Below, one piece after another: positions 9,374-23,538 of a DNA stretch of 64,000 nt. The notes beneath the pieces are model-generated. The model did not search any database and had not been told where the DNA came from. It was given only the letters and a program-made list of their open reading frames with translations. The position numbers were made by a program, and so were the translations under genes. Every line of letters starts with the position of its first letter. The first letter of the stretch is position 1. The DNA is from Fischerella sp. PCC 9431 (GTDB taxonomy: Bacteria > Cyanobacteriota > Cyanobacteriia > Cyanobacteriales > Nostocaceae), in assembly GCF_000447295.1 (NCBI RefSeq), contig NZ_KE650771.1, forward strand, positions 4,602,282 to 4,666,281, written 5' to 3'.

Positions 9374-9664
9374 TCAAGTATTCATACGCTCATAAATCGC
9401 AGATGCAGAAGGCGAGAAGCGTGTTAGATAGATAAAAATCCAAAACTTAATACAGGAATCTATGATGACAGGAACTGTAGCAATAAACATTTGAATAACT
9501 GCTTCATTCTCTGGAAGTCCAAAATGATGAGTAAAACTTTCCAACAGCACGTTCCATCCCTCCGCAGAGTGGAATCCTACAAACATATCGGTAACTAAGA
9601 TGAAGAGAAATACCTTAGTAGGATCACCCAAATTCAGAAAGGTACGATTGGAAAAATCTAATCT
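9374..9664 (-). pseudogene. Remnant of proton extrusion protein PcxA/CemA (C-terminal fragment)
   Basis: The open frame encodes about 95 residues that match the C-terminal end of PcxA/CemA: LGDPTKVFLFILVTD, FVGFHSAEGW, then FIATVPVIIDSCIKFWIF and SPSASAIYERMN. PcxA proteins are over 400 residues long and act in light-dependent proton extrusion at the inner envelope. An in-frame stop (TAA, read from 9667 to 9665) lies directly upstream, and no further PcxA sequence was found in the next 300 bp. The last positions deviate from the usual YWIFRYLNR / SPSAVAT pattern. I read it as a decayed gene end; a functional short protein is less likely. Confidence 0.7.
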
Positions 9665-10023
9665 TTAACTAATTATTCGGCCTTAATAAGAGTTAATTCC
9701 ATGCCAGATCAGCCAGTTAAGGCAGTTAATAAGCTACTTAAGATTAATTAATATGTGGGGTCAATGCAAAATCTATAGACCCGTAGACGTAAAGTAGCTA
9801 TTTACGAGAAGTCGCTACATGCATAGCGAAGGTAAGCGGCTTCTCAAAGAGTAATTTAAAATTCTGTTAGAAGTTGATGGAGAATTGCCAACCCTATTTG
9901 TAATTGTGATTACAGTAATTTGTTACACAAAAGTATTCTCACGAGAGATTCACGATTGGAGGATTTATTAGATAAATTGCTAAGGAGTTGTTGCGATTAC
10001 TTGTAAGTGAAGGTTATTCCTTC
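9665..10023. other. Intergenic region upstream of the hybrid response regulator
   Basis: No supported gene; an ATG at 9701 opens only 16 codons. Bases 9791-9850 form an imperfect hairpin (GAGAAGTCGCT paired with a later AGCGGCTTCTC). A purine-rich GTGAAGG at 10007-10013 precedes the chosen start of the next gene. Confidence 0.45.
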
Positions 10024-12414
10024 ATGAAAATTCTGTTAGTTGAAGACGATCTATCTATATGTGAATTTCTCTCCGGCACATTAACTGCATATCGATACAC
10101 AGTCGATATTGCAACGGACGGTAAACTTGGTTTGGAATTAGCTCTTCAAGGAGAGTATTGTGTTATTTTGCTTGATGTTATGCTTCCCAGACTTGATGGG
10201 TTAAGCATATGTCGTCAATTACGGGATCATAAATGCCAAACTCCAATCCTCATGCTGACAGCAAAAGACTCAGATGAGGATATTGTCATGGGTTTGGATG
10301 TGGGAGCAGACGATTATGTGACGAAGCCTTGCGAACCTTCTCAACTAATAGCCCGAATTCGTGCTTTGTCGCGTCGTCAGGTAAGTGCAATGTCTTATTC
10401 AGTATTGATGTGGGGAAATTTGTGTCTCGATCCAAACTTGATACAAGTAACCTATAAACAACAACTCATTGCTCTTAGTCCCAAAGAATATAGCTTACTA
10501 GAGCTTTTTTTACGGCATCCTCAACGGATCTTCAGCCGTAGCAACATTATTGATCACCTCTGGTCAATTGATGAATCCCCCACAGATGCTGCGGTGACGA
10601 ACTTGATTAAAGACCTGCGACGTAAACTCAAGAGTGCAGGGATGGTGGAGGAGCTAATTGAGACGGTGTATCGCTTAGGATATCGGTTAAAGGTAGCGCC
10701 ACAGAAAGAAAAACAAGAGGAAAAACAAGCAAAGCAACAGCCAAGTGATCTAGACCAAGAAGGCTTAGTCTTAATTGAAGAGGCTACACAGGAATTTTAT
10801 GCTTCCTTGCCAGAACGAATTAAAGTTTTGGAAACCGCCGCGCGATCGCTCCAAGTTGATTATTTCGATAGCATACAACGAGGGCGTGTAACAGAGGAAG
10901 CACACCGATTAGCAGGTGCTTTAGGGACGTTTGGATATGTCAAAGGGTCAGAGTTAGCACGAGCGATCGAACAACTATTTAGTGATCAATCTGAGTTGGG
11001 AGAGCAGCAAGTTACTCAATTTCTGCAATTGCTAGCACAGTTGCAACAAGAAATCGCGAAATCACCTGTTTCTGGGATAATCCCAAATCTACCAACTGTT
11101 GCTAAACCTTTGGTATTGGTGATTGATGATGATCATTCTTTCACAGAGTCATTGCGCCAAGCTGCACCACTGCGAGGATTACAAGTAGAGGTGATTGCTG
11201 AGGAGTCAACTGCATTGGAACAAGTGGCGAGTAAATCTCCCAGTGTGATTTTGATCAGTCTGAATCCTGCTTCCACGCCAGCCAAGCTAACTCTACTGGA
11301 AAAGTTAAAAGTATACTCTCGTGGGATTCCAGTGCTGATTTTGGCGGAACAAGATTGTTTAGATACTCGGATTAGGGTTGCGAGTCTGGGAAGTGAAGGT
11401 TATCTTCTCAAATCCATGACAACAGAAGAAATATTAGAGGCGATCGCTCAATTTTTCCCACTAACTACCCCACCCAGTCCCAGAGTCATGGTTGTTGATG
11501 ATGACCCAGTGCAGCTGAAAACACTAGCACTTCTGTTACAACCTTGGGGACTTGAGGTGATACCTGTTAGTAATCCGGAGCAGTTTTGGCAAGTGCTAAC
11601 TTCTACTGATCCAGCTCTATTGCTGTTAGACTTGCAAATGCCTAAATTTAATGGAATTGAATTATGTCGTGTGGTGCGCCAAGATATCAAATATGCAGAT
11701 TTACCAATAATTTTTGTCACTGCTCATACTGAGGCTGACTCTATTCAACAAGTGTTTGCAGTCGGAGCGGATGAATTTATTAGTAAGCCGATTGTTGGTC
11801 CAGAACTCGTAACTCGTGTGTTGAGTCGGATTGAGGGAACCTCGCGACTACAAGACGCAAGGCTAAAACGTATCCAGCAACAGCAATTGCCAATATCTCC
11901 ACCAGAAGCCAAAATTGATTCATTAACTCAAGTTGCGACTCGTTACCATTGTGATGAATTCCTCGAACGGGAATGGCAACGGCTGATCTCTCAACAAACT
12001 TCACTTAGCTTAATAATTTGTGATATTGATCATTTCCAGACTTATAATGATTGCTACGGCTATGAAGCTGGAAATAGTTGTTTGCAAAAAGTAGCGAATT
12101 CAATTCGCCAATGCATTGACCCTAGTCATCATCTAGTGGTCCGATCCGGTGGCGATGAATTTATGATTGTTTTGTTAGAAACAGGGTTGGTTGAAGCGTT
12201 GCAGGTCGTAGAGCGAATTCAGCAAGCGATCGCCACTCTCCAAATTCCTCATCAATCCCCTTCTACGAATGGTTACATCACATTGAGTTTGGGGATCACA
12301 GGTTTTATACCCAGCCAAGATAATTCTTATAAAGATTTGATTGCGATCGCCAAGCAAGCTCTTTATACTGCAAAAGCGAGAGGATTTAATACCTACTGTT
12401 TATATTCGTTGTAA
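10024..12414 (+). CDS. Hybrid response regulator: REC-winged helix-HPT-REC-REC-GGDEF
   Basis: A 796-residue protein from the ATG at 10024, where MKILLVEDD is a canonical receiver start. The longer TTG start at 9988 abuts its ribosome site. Domains in order: REC1 (1-118, phosphoacceptor D51); an OmpR-type winged helix (about 125-225); an HPT domain with H294 in EEAHRLAGALGTFG; REC2 (about 355-475), whose LISLNPAS segment lacks the phosphoacceptor Asp; REC3 (about 490-610, D536); and a GGDEF domain with an intact SGGDEF (709-713) but no RxxD inhibitory site. It probably links phosphorelay input to DNA binding and c-di-GMP synthesis. The giant kinase gene follows 94 bp downstream. Confidence 0.9.
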   Translation: MKILLVEDDLSICEFLSGTLTAYRYTVDIATDGKLGLELALQGEYCVILLDVMLPRLDGLSICRQLRDHKCQTPILMLTAKDSDEDIVMGLDVGADDYVTKPCEPSQLIARIRALSRRQVSAMSYSVLMWGNLCLDPNLIQVTYKQQLIALSPKEYSLLELFLRHPQRIFSRSNIIDHLWSIDESPTDAAVTNLIKDLRRKLKSAGMVEELIETVYRLGYRLKVAPQKEKQEEKQAKQQPSDLDQEGLVLIEEATQEFYASLPERIKVLETAARSLQVDYFDSIQRGRVTEEAHRLAGALGTFGYVKGSELARAIEQLFSDQSELGEQQVTQFLQLLAQLQQEIAKSPVSGIIPNLPTVAKPLVLVIDDDHSFTESLRQAAPLRGLQVEVIAEESTALEQVASKSPSVILISLNPASTPAKLTLLEKLKVYSRGIPVLILAEQDCLDTRIRVASLGSEGYLLKSMTTEEILEAIAQFFPLTTPPSPRVMVVDDDPVQLKTLALLLQPWGLEVIPVSNPEQFWQVLTSTDPALLLLDLQMPKFNGIELCRVVRQDIKYADLPIIFVTAHTEADSIQQVFAVGADEFISKPIVGPELVTRVLSRIEGTSRLQDARLKRIQQQQLPISPPEAKIDSLTQVATRYHCDEFLEREWQRLISQQTSLSLIICDIDHFQTYNDCYGYEAGNSCLQKVANSIRQCIDPSHHLVVRSGGDEFMIVLLETGLVEALQVVERIQQAIATLQIPHQSPSTNGYITLSLGITGFIPSQDNSYKDLIAIAKQALYTAKARGFNTYCLYSL

Positions 12415-12508
12415 GTTAAAAAACTTTACTTTTTAGTTTCCCTATTTGACATGGCTATAACAACCAAATTCTAGGAAAGCGCCGATTTTCTTGTGTATCC
12501 AATAATAA

Positions 12509-18193
<5,685 letters not shown>

Positions 18194-18198
18194 TTGGC

Positions 18199-18573
18199 AT
18201 GAGCAAACGTATTCTGGTTGTAGACGATGAAAAAGACATCCGTAGAGTGGTTCAAATCTCCTTGGAAAATTTTGCCGGTTGGAAAGCAGTGCTAGCTGAG
18301 TCAGGAGAGGAAGGGTTACTCAAAGTAAAGACTAACAAACCCATAGATGCTATTCTCTTAGATGTGTCGATGCCAGATATGGATGGATTTCAGGTTATTG
18401 ATCGCCTTCGCTCAAATGTCGCGACCCAATCTATTCCAGTGATACTGCTTACAGCTAAAGTGTTACCAAGCGATCGCCAGCGCTTTTCCAAGATAGGAGT
18501 TGCTGGTGTGATCACCAAACCGTTTGATCCCGTGACTGTTTGGAAACAAGTGGCTGAAATTTTGGGCTGGTAG
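18199..18573 (+). CDS. Single-domain response regulator (REC only)
   Basis: A 124-residue CheY-like receiver from the ATG at 18199, with RILVVDDEKD, phosphoacceptor D55 in ILLDVSMPDMDG, a Thr in VILLTAK and a conserved Lys in GVITKPFDP. GGAGG at 18181-18185 precedes the start by 13 bp. The upstream TTG at 18187 sits too close to it. The gene follows the giant kinase by 5 bp and is almost certainly co-transcribed, so it should be its phosphoryl-group acceptor or a carrier to the HPT protein encoded upstream. It has no output domain. Confidence 0.88.
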   Translation: MSKRILVVDDEKDIRRVVQISLENFAGWKAVLAESGEEGLLKVKTNKPIDAILLDVSMPDMDGFQVIDRLRSNVATQSIPVILLTAKVLPSDRQRFSKIGVAGVITKPFDPVTVWKQVAEILGW

Positions 18574-18631
18574 AATGAGGAGAACAACAGGGGAGGATTT
18601 GTATCAACAGTTGAGCGGATAATACAAACCA

Positions 18632-18677
18632 AACCATAGATTTTTTGTAATAACAACCATAGATTTTATGTAATAAT
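18632..18677. repeat. Direct repeat, 23 bp x 2
   Basis: Two adjacent near-identical copies, 18632-18654 and 18655-18677, each starting AACCATAGATTTT and ending TGTAATAA plus one variable base. They lie between the two receiver genes. Confidence 0.8.
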
Positions 18678-18839
18678 AAATATTAGATACTCTTATACAG
18701 TGCTTATAAGTGTCTTACTTTTGGGTTTTATGCTCTGTCTGAGTGAGTTCAATCTTGGAAAAGCCCAGTGTCAGAGTGTAATCTATCTTCCACATATACC
18801 TTTGGGTGCGTTTTTGACCGCCCCAAAATTAATTTCATC

Positions 18840-19247
18840 ATGTCCCGTAAGCTGATTTTGCTTATTGATCACGAAGCTTCTATTCGAGCGATTTTACAAG
18901 TTTGCTTAAGTCGTCTTGGTGGCTGGGATGTGCTGTCAGTTTCTTCTCTCAATCAAGGACTGGAAGTTTTAACGATTAAAGAAGCATTATTGATCAGAAA
19001 ACCTGATGCTATTGTTCTGGATGCGCCAATGCTGGAAACAGATAGTCTTGGGATTATTGAAGAATTTATCCAACATCCACTTATTAATGATATTCCAATT
19101 ATTTTGATCACTACAAAAGCCAGTTGGTTTTCGCGTCAACAGCTGCAACAGATGAATGTTGTCGGAGCGATCGCCAAGCCTTTTAACCCTACCCAGCTAC
19201 CAAAACAAATAGCTGGACTCCTGAAATGGGAATCTGAGCAAAGTTAA
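18840..19247 (+). CDS. Response regulator-like receiver protein with altered acidic pair
   Basis: From the ATG at 18840 (MSRKLILLIDHEAS) this is a 135-residue receiver. The usual DD metal-binding pair is DH. The phosphoacceptor D61 is present in AIVLDAPM, Thr follows in IILITTK, and the Lys is in AIAKPFNP. The GGWDVLS segment resembles GGWKAVLA of the preceding receiver, so the two genes are probably a diverged duplication. A longer start at 18768 adds 24 unconserved residues. Magnesium binding, and so phosphorylation, may be weaker. It lies 266 bp after the first receiver and belongs to the same signalling locus. Confidence 0.8.
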   Translation: MSRKLILLIDHEASIRAILQVCLSRLGGWDVLSVSSLNQGLEVLTIKEALLIRKPDAIVLDAPMLETDSLGIIEEFIQHPLINDIPIILITTKASWFSRQQLQQMNVVGAIAKPFNPTQLPKQIAGLLKWESEQS

Positions 19248-19474
19248 AATATCTTGGTCATTCTTTCAAAATCATACTATTTTTGATTCTTTTTTTTATT
19301 AATTACTTATTTTCTGCTTATTTTTGGCTGTTAAATTGATCATAGATTTGGCATGATCATCTTTTTAAACTGTTTCTTGGTTATGTTAGAGGATGACGGT
19401 TTAGAGATGTCTATTTTTTTCATGCAAAATCAGAAATGCATTTAATATATTACTTTTCATTAGGGATATCTGCA

Positions 19475-19723
19475 ATGGACAAGCTAATATCATCTTTTAA
19501 TAAACAAACTGGAAAATTACTTTGTAACAATGACGAGACGCAAATACAATTTCTGCATGATTCCCTAGACAAAGAGAATATTAATGACTGCGACTACTAT
19601 GCTCCACAGGTCACGGTTGATCTTATTCAAGAATATAAGGATGATGCTGAGTTACTAAGCATTTTCCAACAGGCGGTGCTTATGCGGTTACGCAACACAA
19701 ACAATACTACTGGTACAACCTAA
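19475..19723 (+). CDS. Small hypothetical acidic protein
   Basis: A possible 82-residue protein beginning MDKLISSFNKQTGKLL, rich in Asp/Glu/Asn, with no membrane segment or recognised motif. An upstream start at 19436 would add 13 residues. It follows the phosphorelay genes on the same strand after a 227-bp AT-rich gap. I do not recognise it. Support is length and plausible composition only. Confidence 0.35.
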   Translation: MDKLISSFNKQTGKLLCNNDETQIQFLHDSLDKENINDCDYYAPQVTVDLIQEYKDDAELLSIFQQAVLMRLRNTNNTTGTT

Positions 19724-20259
19724 TAAGACTTACGCATGAAAACGAAAAATCAAGGGTTTGGGGAAGGGTGCAAGGGTGTAGGGGTATAGGAGTGTATGTA
19801 TCCCAAACCCTTTGTAGGCACTTTTTTTATTTTTATATTTTTTACTTTTGTACAGACGCCATTAATGGCGTCTCTATTTTTTACTTTCGCCTTGTTTGCT
19901 CACACCCTTGTATCCATTTTCCAGCTAGGGCTTTTTTATCAGGTCACTAAAATGTTAATTATTTTGTCTCTAAGTCCTAAGCTAGTTCAACATTATCTCA
20001 AAATAAAGTATCATATATTTGCTGTTTAAAATTGCAATCAAGTTTGCAACTAATACCTTAATAATGAAAAAGTTAAGTTGAATATTAAAATAGCGATCTT
20101 CACTAGTAAATATTTTTCTAACAAGAGATACTTTTTGAAGAATTAACTTTAGTATTGTTTAGCAAGCTCCGAACCCAAAGTCAGTTTGAAGTAAAATTTA
20201 CGAGAAAAGCTAAAAGATTGACGATATTACAGATTGGCGCTAGTATTAATGCTTTCATA
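19724..20259. other. Gene-free region with a perfect 20-bp palindrome
   Basis: A GGTGTAGGGGTATAGG-type purine-rich tandem segment lies at 19760-19800. A perfect palindrome, AGACGCCATTAATGGCGTCT, covers 19854-19873. Open frames here are Phe-rich and overlapping, and look non-coding. Confidence 0.5.
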
Positions 20260-20394
20260 AGAAAAACCCCAGTGTCACTGGGGCTGGGTTGAACGTTTCC
20301 TATGTCACTATAGTCACATAGTGATTATTCCGAAACAGTGAATTTCACCCATAAAGATGGGTAAAAATTAACCCCGGTCACACCGGGGTTAATT
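20260..20394 (-). ncRNA. Candidate structured small RNA with strong terminator hairpins
   Basis: Four hairpins lie within 135 bp: 20267-20283 (8-bp perfect stem), 20300-20321 (near-perfect palindrome), 20347-20362 (6-bp stem) and 20366-20394 (13-bp perfect stem, loop CAC). Read on the minus strand, the 13-bp stem is followed by TTTTTAC and the 8-bp stem by TTTTTCTT, both intrinsic terminator layouts. The pentamer GTCAC recurs in three of the stem-loops (four copies). Between the two terminators the minus strand reads ATAGGAAACGTT; the GGAAAC core recalls the Yfr2 sRNA family, but that similarity is weak. It could instead be tandem terminators or a palindromic repeat cluster. Confidence 0.4.
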
Positions 20395-20750
20395 ATGGGA
20401 CTAGTGCTGAAAAGAGTTACGAGCAGAGGATCTAAGCACATTTAGCGCCAAAGACCTCAAGTGTATCAGAAGATTTTTTGTCATTTTTCCATAAAATCTC
20501 AACACGAAAAAATGACAAACTATAGCATATGGTTATCATACACTGCCTATACAACTGCAAAATCAACAAAGGCAGACGGATCAAAGTGTAGGGGTGTGAG
20601 GATGTACAGCTTAAGCGCTGATTACGAAACCAGCTTATCAAACCACTAGTCAGTTTAGTTTTCATCTTTCTCAATATCACTGCGTCACCGCGTTAACATC
20701 TATCCCTAGTTTCAATTTTGCTTGATAATTCCTCCCAGGGTACAAGAAAG

Positions 20751-20909
20751 CAGATTTATCTGTAAAGTCAACCCAAAATCCTCAAGCATCCAGATTTATT
20801 CATGAAATCAATCCGAAATCCTCAATCTGAAATCCTGTTAGAGGATGACCAATAATTCCTGTATGGTACGGAGCAAACAGAAAAATCTCTGGAATCAATC
20901 CAAAATCCA
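20751..20909. repeat. Cluster of a dispersed ~30-bp repeat (AGATTTATC...AACCCAAAATCC)
   Basis: Copies at 20751-20781 and 20791-20821 and a decayed copy near 20884-20909 share a CAGATTTAT start and an AATCC(A/G)AAATCC-type end. Further copies lie at 21456-21486 and 39001-39030, and in reverse orientation at 30382-30412. The surrounding spacer (20395-21523) holds no supported gene. The minus-strand frame at 20432-20680 looks spurious. Confidence 0.7.
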
Positions 20910-21455
20910 AAATCTATTGACGGAATACAACATTTATAGCTTTTTTCTAAGTTATAAAAACCTTAACTGAACTGTATTGAGATTTAACAAATAATATTTT
21001 TGATTTTTAGGATAAAAGTAATGATAATGATCATCTTTTTCTCAATTGTGGGGTGATACCCCTCATCAATTTGCCTAAAATATCATAATATTAACCATCC
21101 CAATAGTTCTACTTTTTCACAATACCATTATGTTATTTTGTCCTTATAAGTTTATTATTGGTTTCTTATTTTTGTAAGCTAGAATTAAACCGATAATAAA
21201 TAATTAATGTAGTTTAATCTACATTCAATGTATAGATAGGTAGCCTGAATCAATGACAAGCATTAGAAAATTTTATGATGATTATTGAATCGGTTATTAT
21301 ACAGCAAAAAAATAATGTGATATTAGCCAGTAATATTTCAACTTATTTATCTGATTTAGCAAGTGCAATGTTGAGATTAATAAATTAGAAGACTATCTTT
21401 AACTCAGTCTTTGATTTTATGATGATTTAACCAAAACGTATTTGATAGGGAAAAG

Positions 21456-21486
21456 CAGATTTATCCGTAGGGTCAACCCAAAATTC
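21456..21486. repeat. Copy of the dispersed AGATTTATC...CCAAAATTC repeat
   Basis: Begins CAGATTTATCCGTAGGG and ends CAACCCAAAATTC. It lies about 50 bp upstream of the first gene of the sulfatase region. Confidence 0.65.
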
Positions 21487-21532
21487 ACAATCTAAACCCA
21501 AAATTTTTGACACTATTTTATTCTTGATTTAT

Positions 21533-21817
21533 ATGCTCTATCAAACAGCAGTTTTCAAATACATATCAAAGCTTGTATCTGTTAAAGCGAATCATGAAAA
21601 ATTGCACATGCAATTTTTCTATACAGCCAAAGTTATAGCAGTAATAATCATTTTTTTGTTGTCAAACTTCTTAGGCAATAGTGTTGCCTTAGCAGCTAAT
21701 TCTTCGTCCTATGGTTACTATAAATCAGTTAATCCAACACCTGGTGCCACTAAATTACCCACAGCAACTCCAACACCTTTAGAGCCATTAAACCTGTCAA
21801 TCAATACCATTAAATAA
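21533..21817 (+). CDS. Small secreted or membrane-anchored hypothetical protein with Pro/Thr-rich tail
   Basis: From the ATG at 21533 the protein has about 94 residues. A hydrophobic segment (TAKVIAVIIIFLLSNFLG, about residues 32-49) ending near SVALAANS suggests a signal peptide or single anchor with a long N-region. The mature part is short and rich in Pro and Thr (ATKLPTATPTPLEP). I do not recognise a family. It ends 11 bp before the DUF1269 gene, so it is probably the first gene of the transcription unit leading into the sulfatase maturase. A TTG start at 21524 is possible. Confidence 0.5.
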   Translation: MLYQTAVFKYISKLVSVKANHEKLHMQFFYTAKVIAVIIIFLLSNFLGNSVALAANSSSYGYYKSVNPTPGATKLPTATPTPLEPLNLSINTIK

Positions 21818-21828
21818 GGTCATACGTT

Positions 21829-22392
21829 ATGAAAAATCCTGCTGAAAACCCTATTGACCTAATTGTTGCTAGATTTGGAAATCAAGAACAGGCCGTGGAA
21901 GTGCTGCAAGAGCTAAAGCACCTCAAAAAGGAAAAAATGATCGGGCTTTGGAATGCAGCAGTCATAACTAAAGATGAAAACGGTAAGCTGTTCTTCAAAC
22001 AGACAGTTCAGACAGTAGGAATCAAACGCAGTGTAGGTATTTGTGGGATATTAGGGGCTATTATCGGTATTTTGGCTGGTGGACCGATTGCGGGTATTGT
22101 GCTGGGTAGCGCGTCTAGCACTCTCACCGGAAAATTTCTTGATCTGGGGTTTGACGAACAAGAACTTAGGGAAATCGGTTACTCTCTAGGCGCTGATAGT
22201 TCTGCCATTATTGCCATTATTGAACACAAGTGGGTCAGAGAACTAGTTCATACCCTCACCGAATTAGGAGCCAAAATTATTTGTCAACGTCTCAAGGACG
22301 AAGTCGCTGTGGCGATTGCCATTGATGCTGGTTTTGACAACGTAAACAGATTAAACCACGAGTCCATGCTTTGCAAATATGGGCATCCATAA
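21829..22392 (+). CDS. DUF1269 domain-containing protein
   Basis: A 187-residue protein matching the DUF1269 pattern: an N-terminal alpha/beta half (LIVARFGNQEQAVEVLQEL), a glycine-rich central hydrophobic segment (GILGAIIGILAGGPIAGIVLG, about residues 70-95), then an alpha/beta half with ALGADSSAIIAIIEH-type sequence. Such proteins are membrane-associated and often stress-linked, with no defined reaction. The last 14 bp overlap the start of the formylglycine-generating enzyme gene, which indicates translational coupling with the sulfatase maturase. Confidence 0.75.
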   Translation: MKNPAENPIDLIVARFGNQEQAVEVLQELKHLKKEKMIGLWNAAVITKDENGKLFFKQTVQTVGIKRSVGICGILGAIIGILAGGPIAGIVLGSASSTLTGKFLDLGFDEQELREIGYSLGADSSAIIAIIEHKWVRELVHTLTELGAKIICQRLKDEVAVAIAIDAGFDNVNRLNHESMLCKYGHP

Positions 22393-23440
22393 TCAGAAAC
22401 ATCACGATTGGCTGATATCTGCATTCTTTTGCATGTTCGCGATCGCTGTTTTGTCGATTACCCCAGTTGCAATTGCAGCTACCGCAAAAACAGCAAACTC
22501 ACCATTAACACAATTCTCTTGTCCAGAGAACATGGTGTTTATTCCTGGAGGAAGTTTCCACATTGGCTGGGATAATTCGGGTTTTGTCGAAGAGCGATCA
22601 GCGCAGGATGTAGTTGTCAGTAGCTTCTGCATCGACAAATACGAAATTACTAACGCCCAGTTTGCTGAGTTTGTCAAAGCAACAGGATACGTGACAGTTG
22701 CAGAACGTCCCTTGTCCCAAGTACAGTTTCCCTACTTACCCAATGAACAGCGCGCTCCTGGTTCTCTGGTTTTTCAGCCACCAGCGCAGAACAGCAAACA
22801 AGTAGCTTATCTAAGTTGGTGGCACTGGGTTCCGGGTGCAAATTGGCAACATCCCTTTGGTCCCAACAGCGACATCAAAGGTAAAGAAAAATACCCAGTA
22901 GTTCATATTGCCTACGAAGATGCGATCGCCTACGCCAAATGGGCTGGTAAATCACTGCCGACTGAAGCTCAGTGGGAATACGCTGCTCGTGGCAACTTAG
23001 TTAACAAAATTTATAGTTGGGGCGATCAGTATTCTGCAAAAAATGCCAATACCTGGCAAGGAATATTCCCGTTTTTCAACACAAAAACTGATGGTTATAT
23101 AGGTACTGCTCCGGTAGGCTCTTTCCCAGCCAATGGTTATGAATTGTACGACATGACGGGCAACGTCTGGGAATGGACATCCGATTGGTATAGTTTAGGA
23201 CACGCTAACAAAGCCCACACTATTAATCCCACAGGCCCAACACAGAATCAGAGCTTTGATCCGAAAAAACCTCAAGAAGGTGCATTGCATGTTATCAAAG
23301 GCGGCTCTTACCTGTGTGCAAAGAACTATTGCAGTCGCTACCGTCCAGCAGCACGGGAATCTCAAGCTCCGGATACTGGAACCACACATATTGGGTTTCG
23401 CTTGGTCAAAAAAATCGGGGATCTGGAATTGGGAAGATAA
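22379..23440 (+). CDS. Exported formylglycine-generating enzyme (sulfatase maturase)
   Basis: A 353-residue FGE/SUMF1-type protein. The N-terminal segment about 12-33 (WLISAFFCMFAIAVLSITPV, then AIAA) is a signal peptide. The FGE domain runs from about 48 to 345, with IPGGSFHIG, CIDKYEITNAQFAEF, LPTEAQWEYAARG and GNVWEWTSDW. The key motif GGSYLCAKNYCSRYR contains C313 and C318, spaced exactly like the two catalytic cysteines of human FGE (C336/C341). So this is a true oxygen- and copper-dependent maturase, not just a fold relative. It converts the Cys of CxPxR sulfatase motifs to formylglycine. Two such sulfatases lie immediately downstream. Its start overlaps the DUF1269 gene. Confidence 0.93.
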   Translation: MGIHNQKHHDWLISAFFCMFAIAVLSITPVAIAATAKTANSPLTQFSCPENMVFIPGGSFHIGWDNSGFVEERSAQDVVVSSFCIDKYEITNAQFAEFVKATGYVTVAERPLSQVQFPYLPNEQRAPGSLVFQPPAQNSKQVAYLSWWHWVPGANWQHPFGPNSDIKGKEKYPVVHIAYEDAIAYAKWAGKSLPTEAQWEYAARGNLVNKIYSWGDQYSAKNANTWQGIFPFFNTKTDGYIGTAPVGSFPANGYELYDMTGNVWEWTSDWYSLGHANKAHTINPTGPTQNQSFDPKKPQEGALHVIKGGSYLCAKNYCSRYRPAARESQAPDTGTTHIGFRLVKKIGDLELGR

Positions 23441-23538
23441 TTTGCATTTCCTTGAACCTTCGGATGACTTGCATCCAAGTCACTTAACTATATAAGTATT
23501 CAGTGATGTACGTAATTTTATTGCTCAAGCCTAATAAA

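Noticed and set aside
19768-20029. Phe-rich plus-strand frames
   Set aside because: Two overlapping frames cover a T-rich stretch and a palindrome; composition is that of random AT-rich DNA.
20432-20680. 82-codon minus-strand frame and overlapping plus frame
   Set aside because: Overlapping frames in a repeat-rich spacer without coding character or a start site.
21533-22392. DUF1269 and small membrane protein as a toxin or immunity pair
   Set aside because: No catalytic or toxin-like motif; the overlap with FGE suggests a role with the maturase instead.
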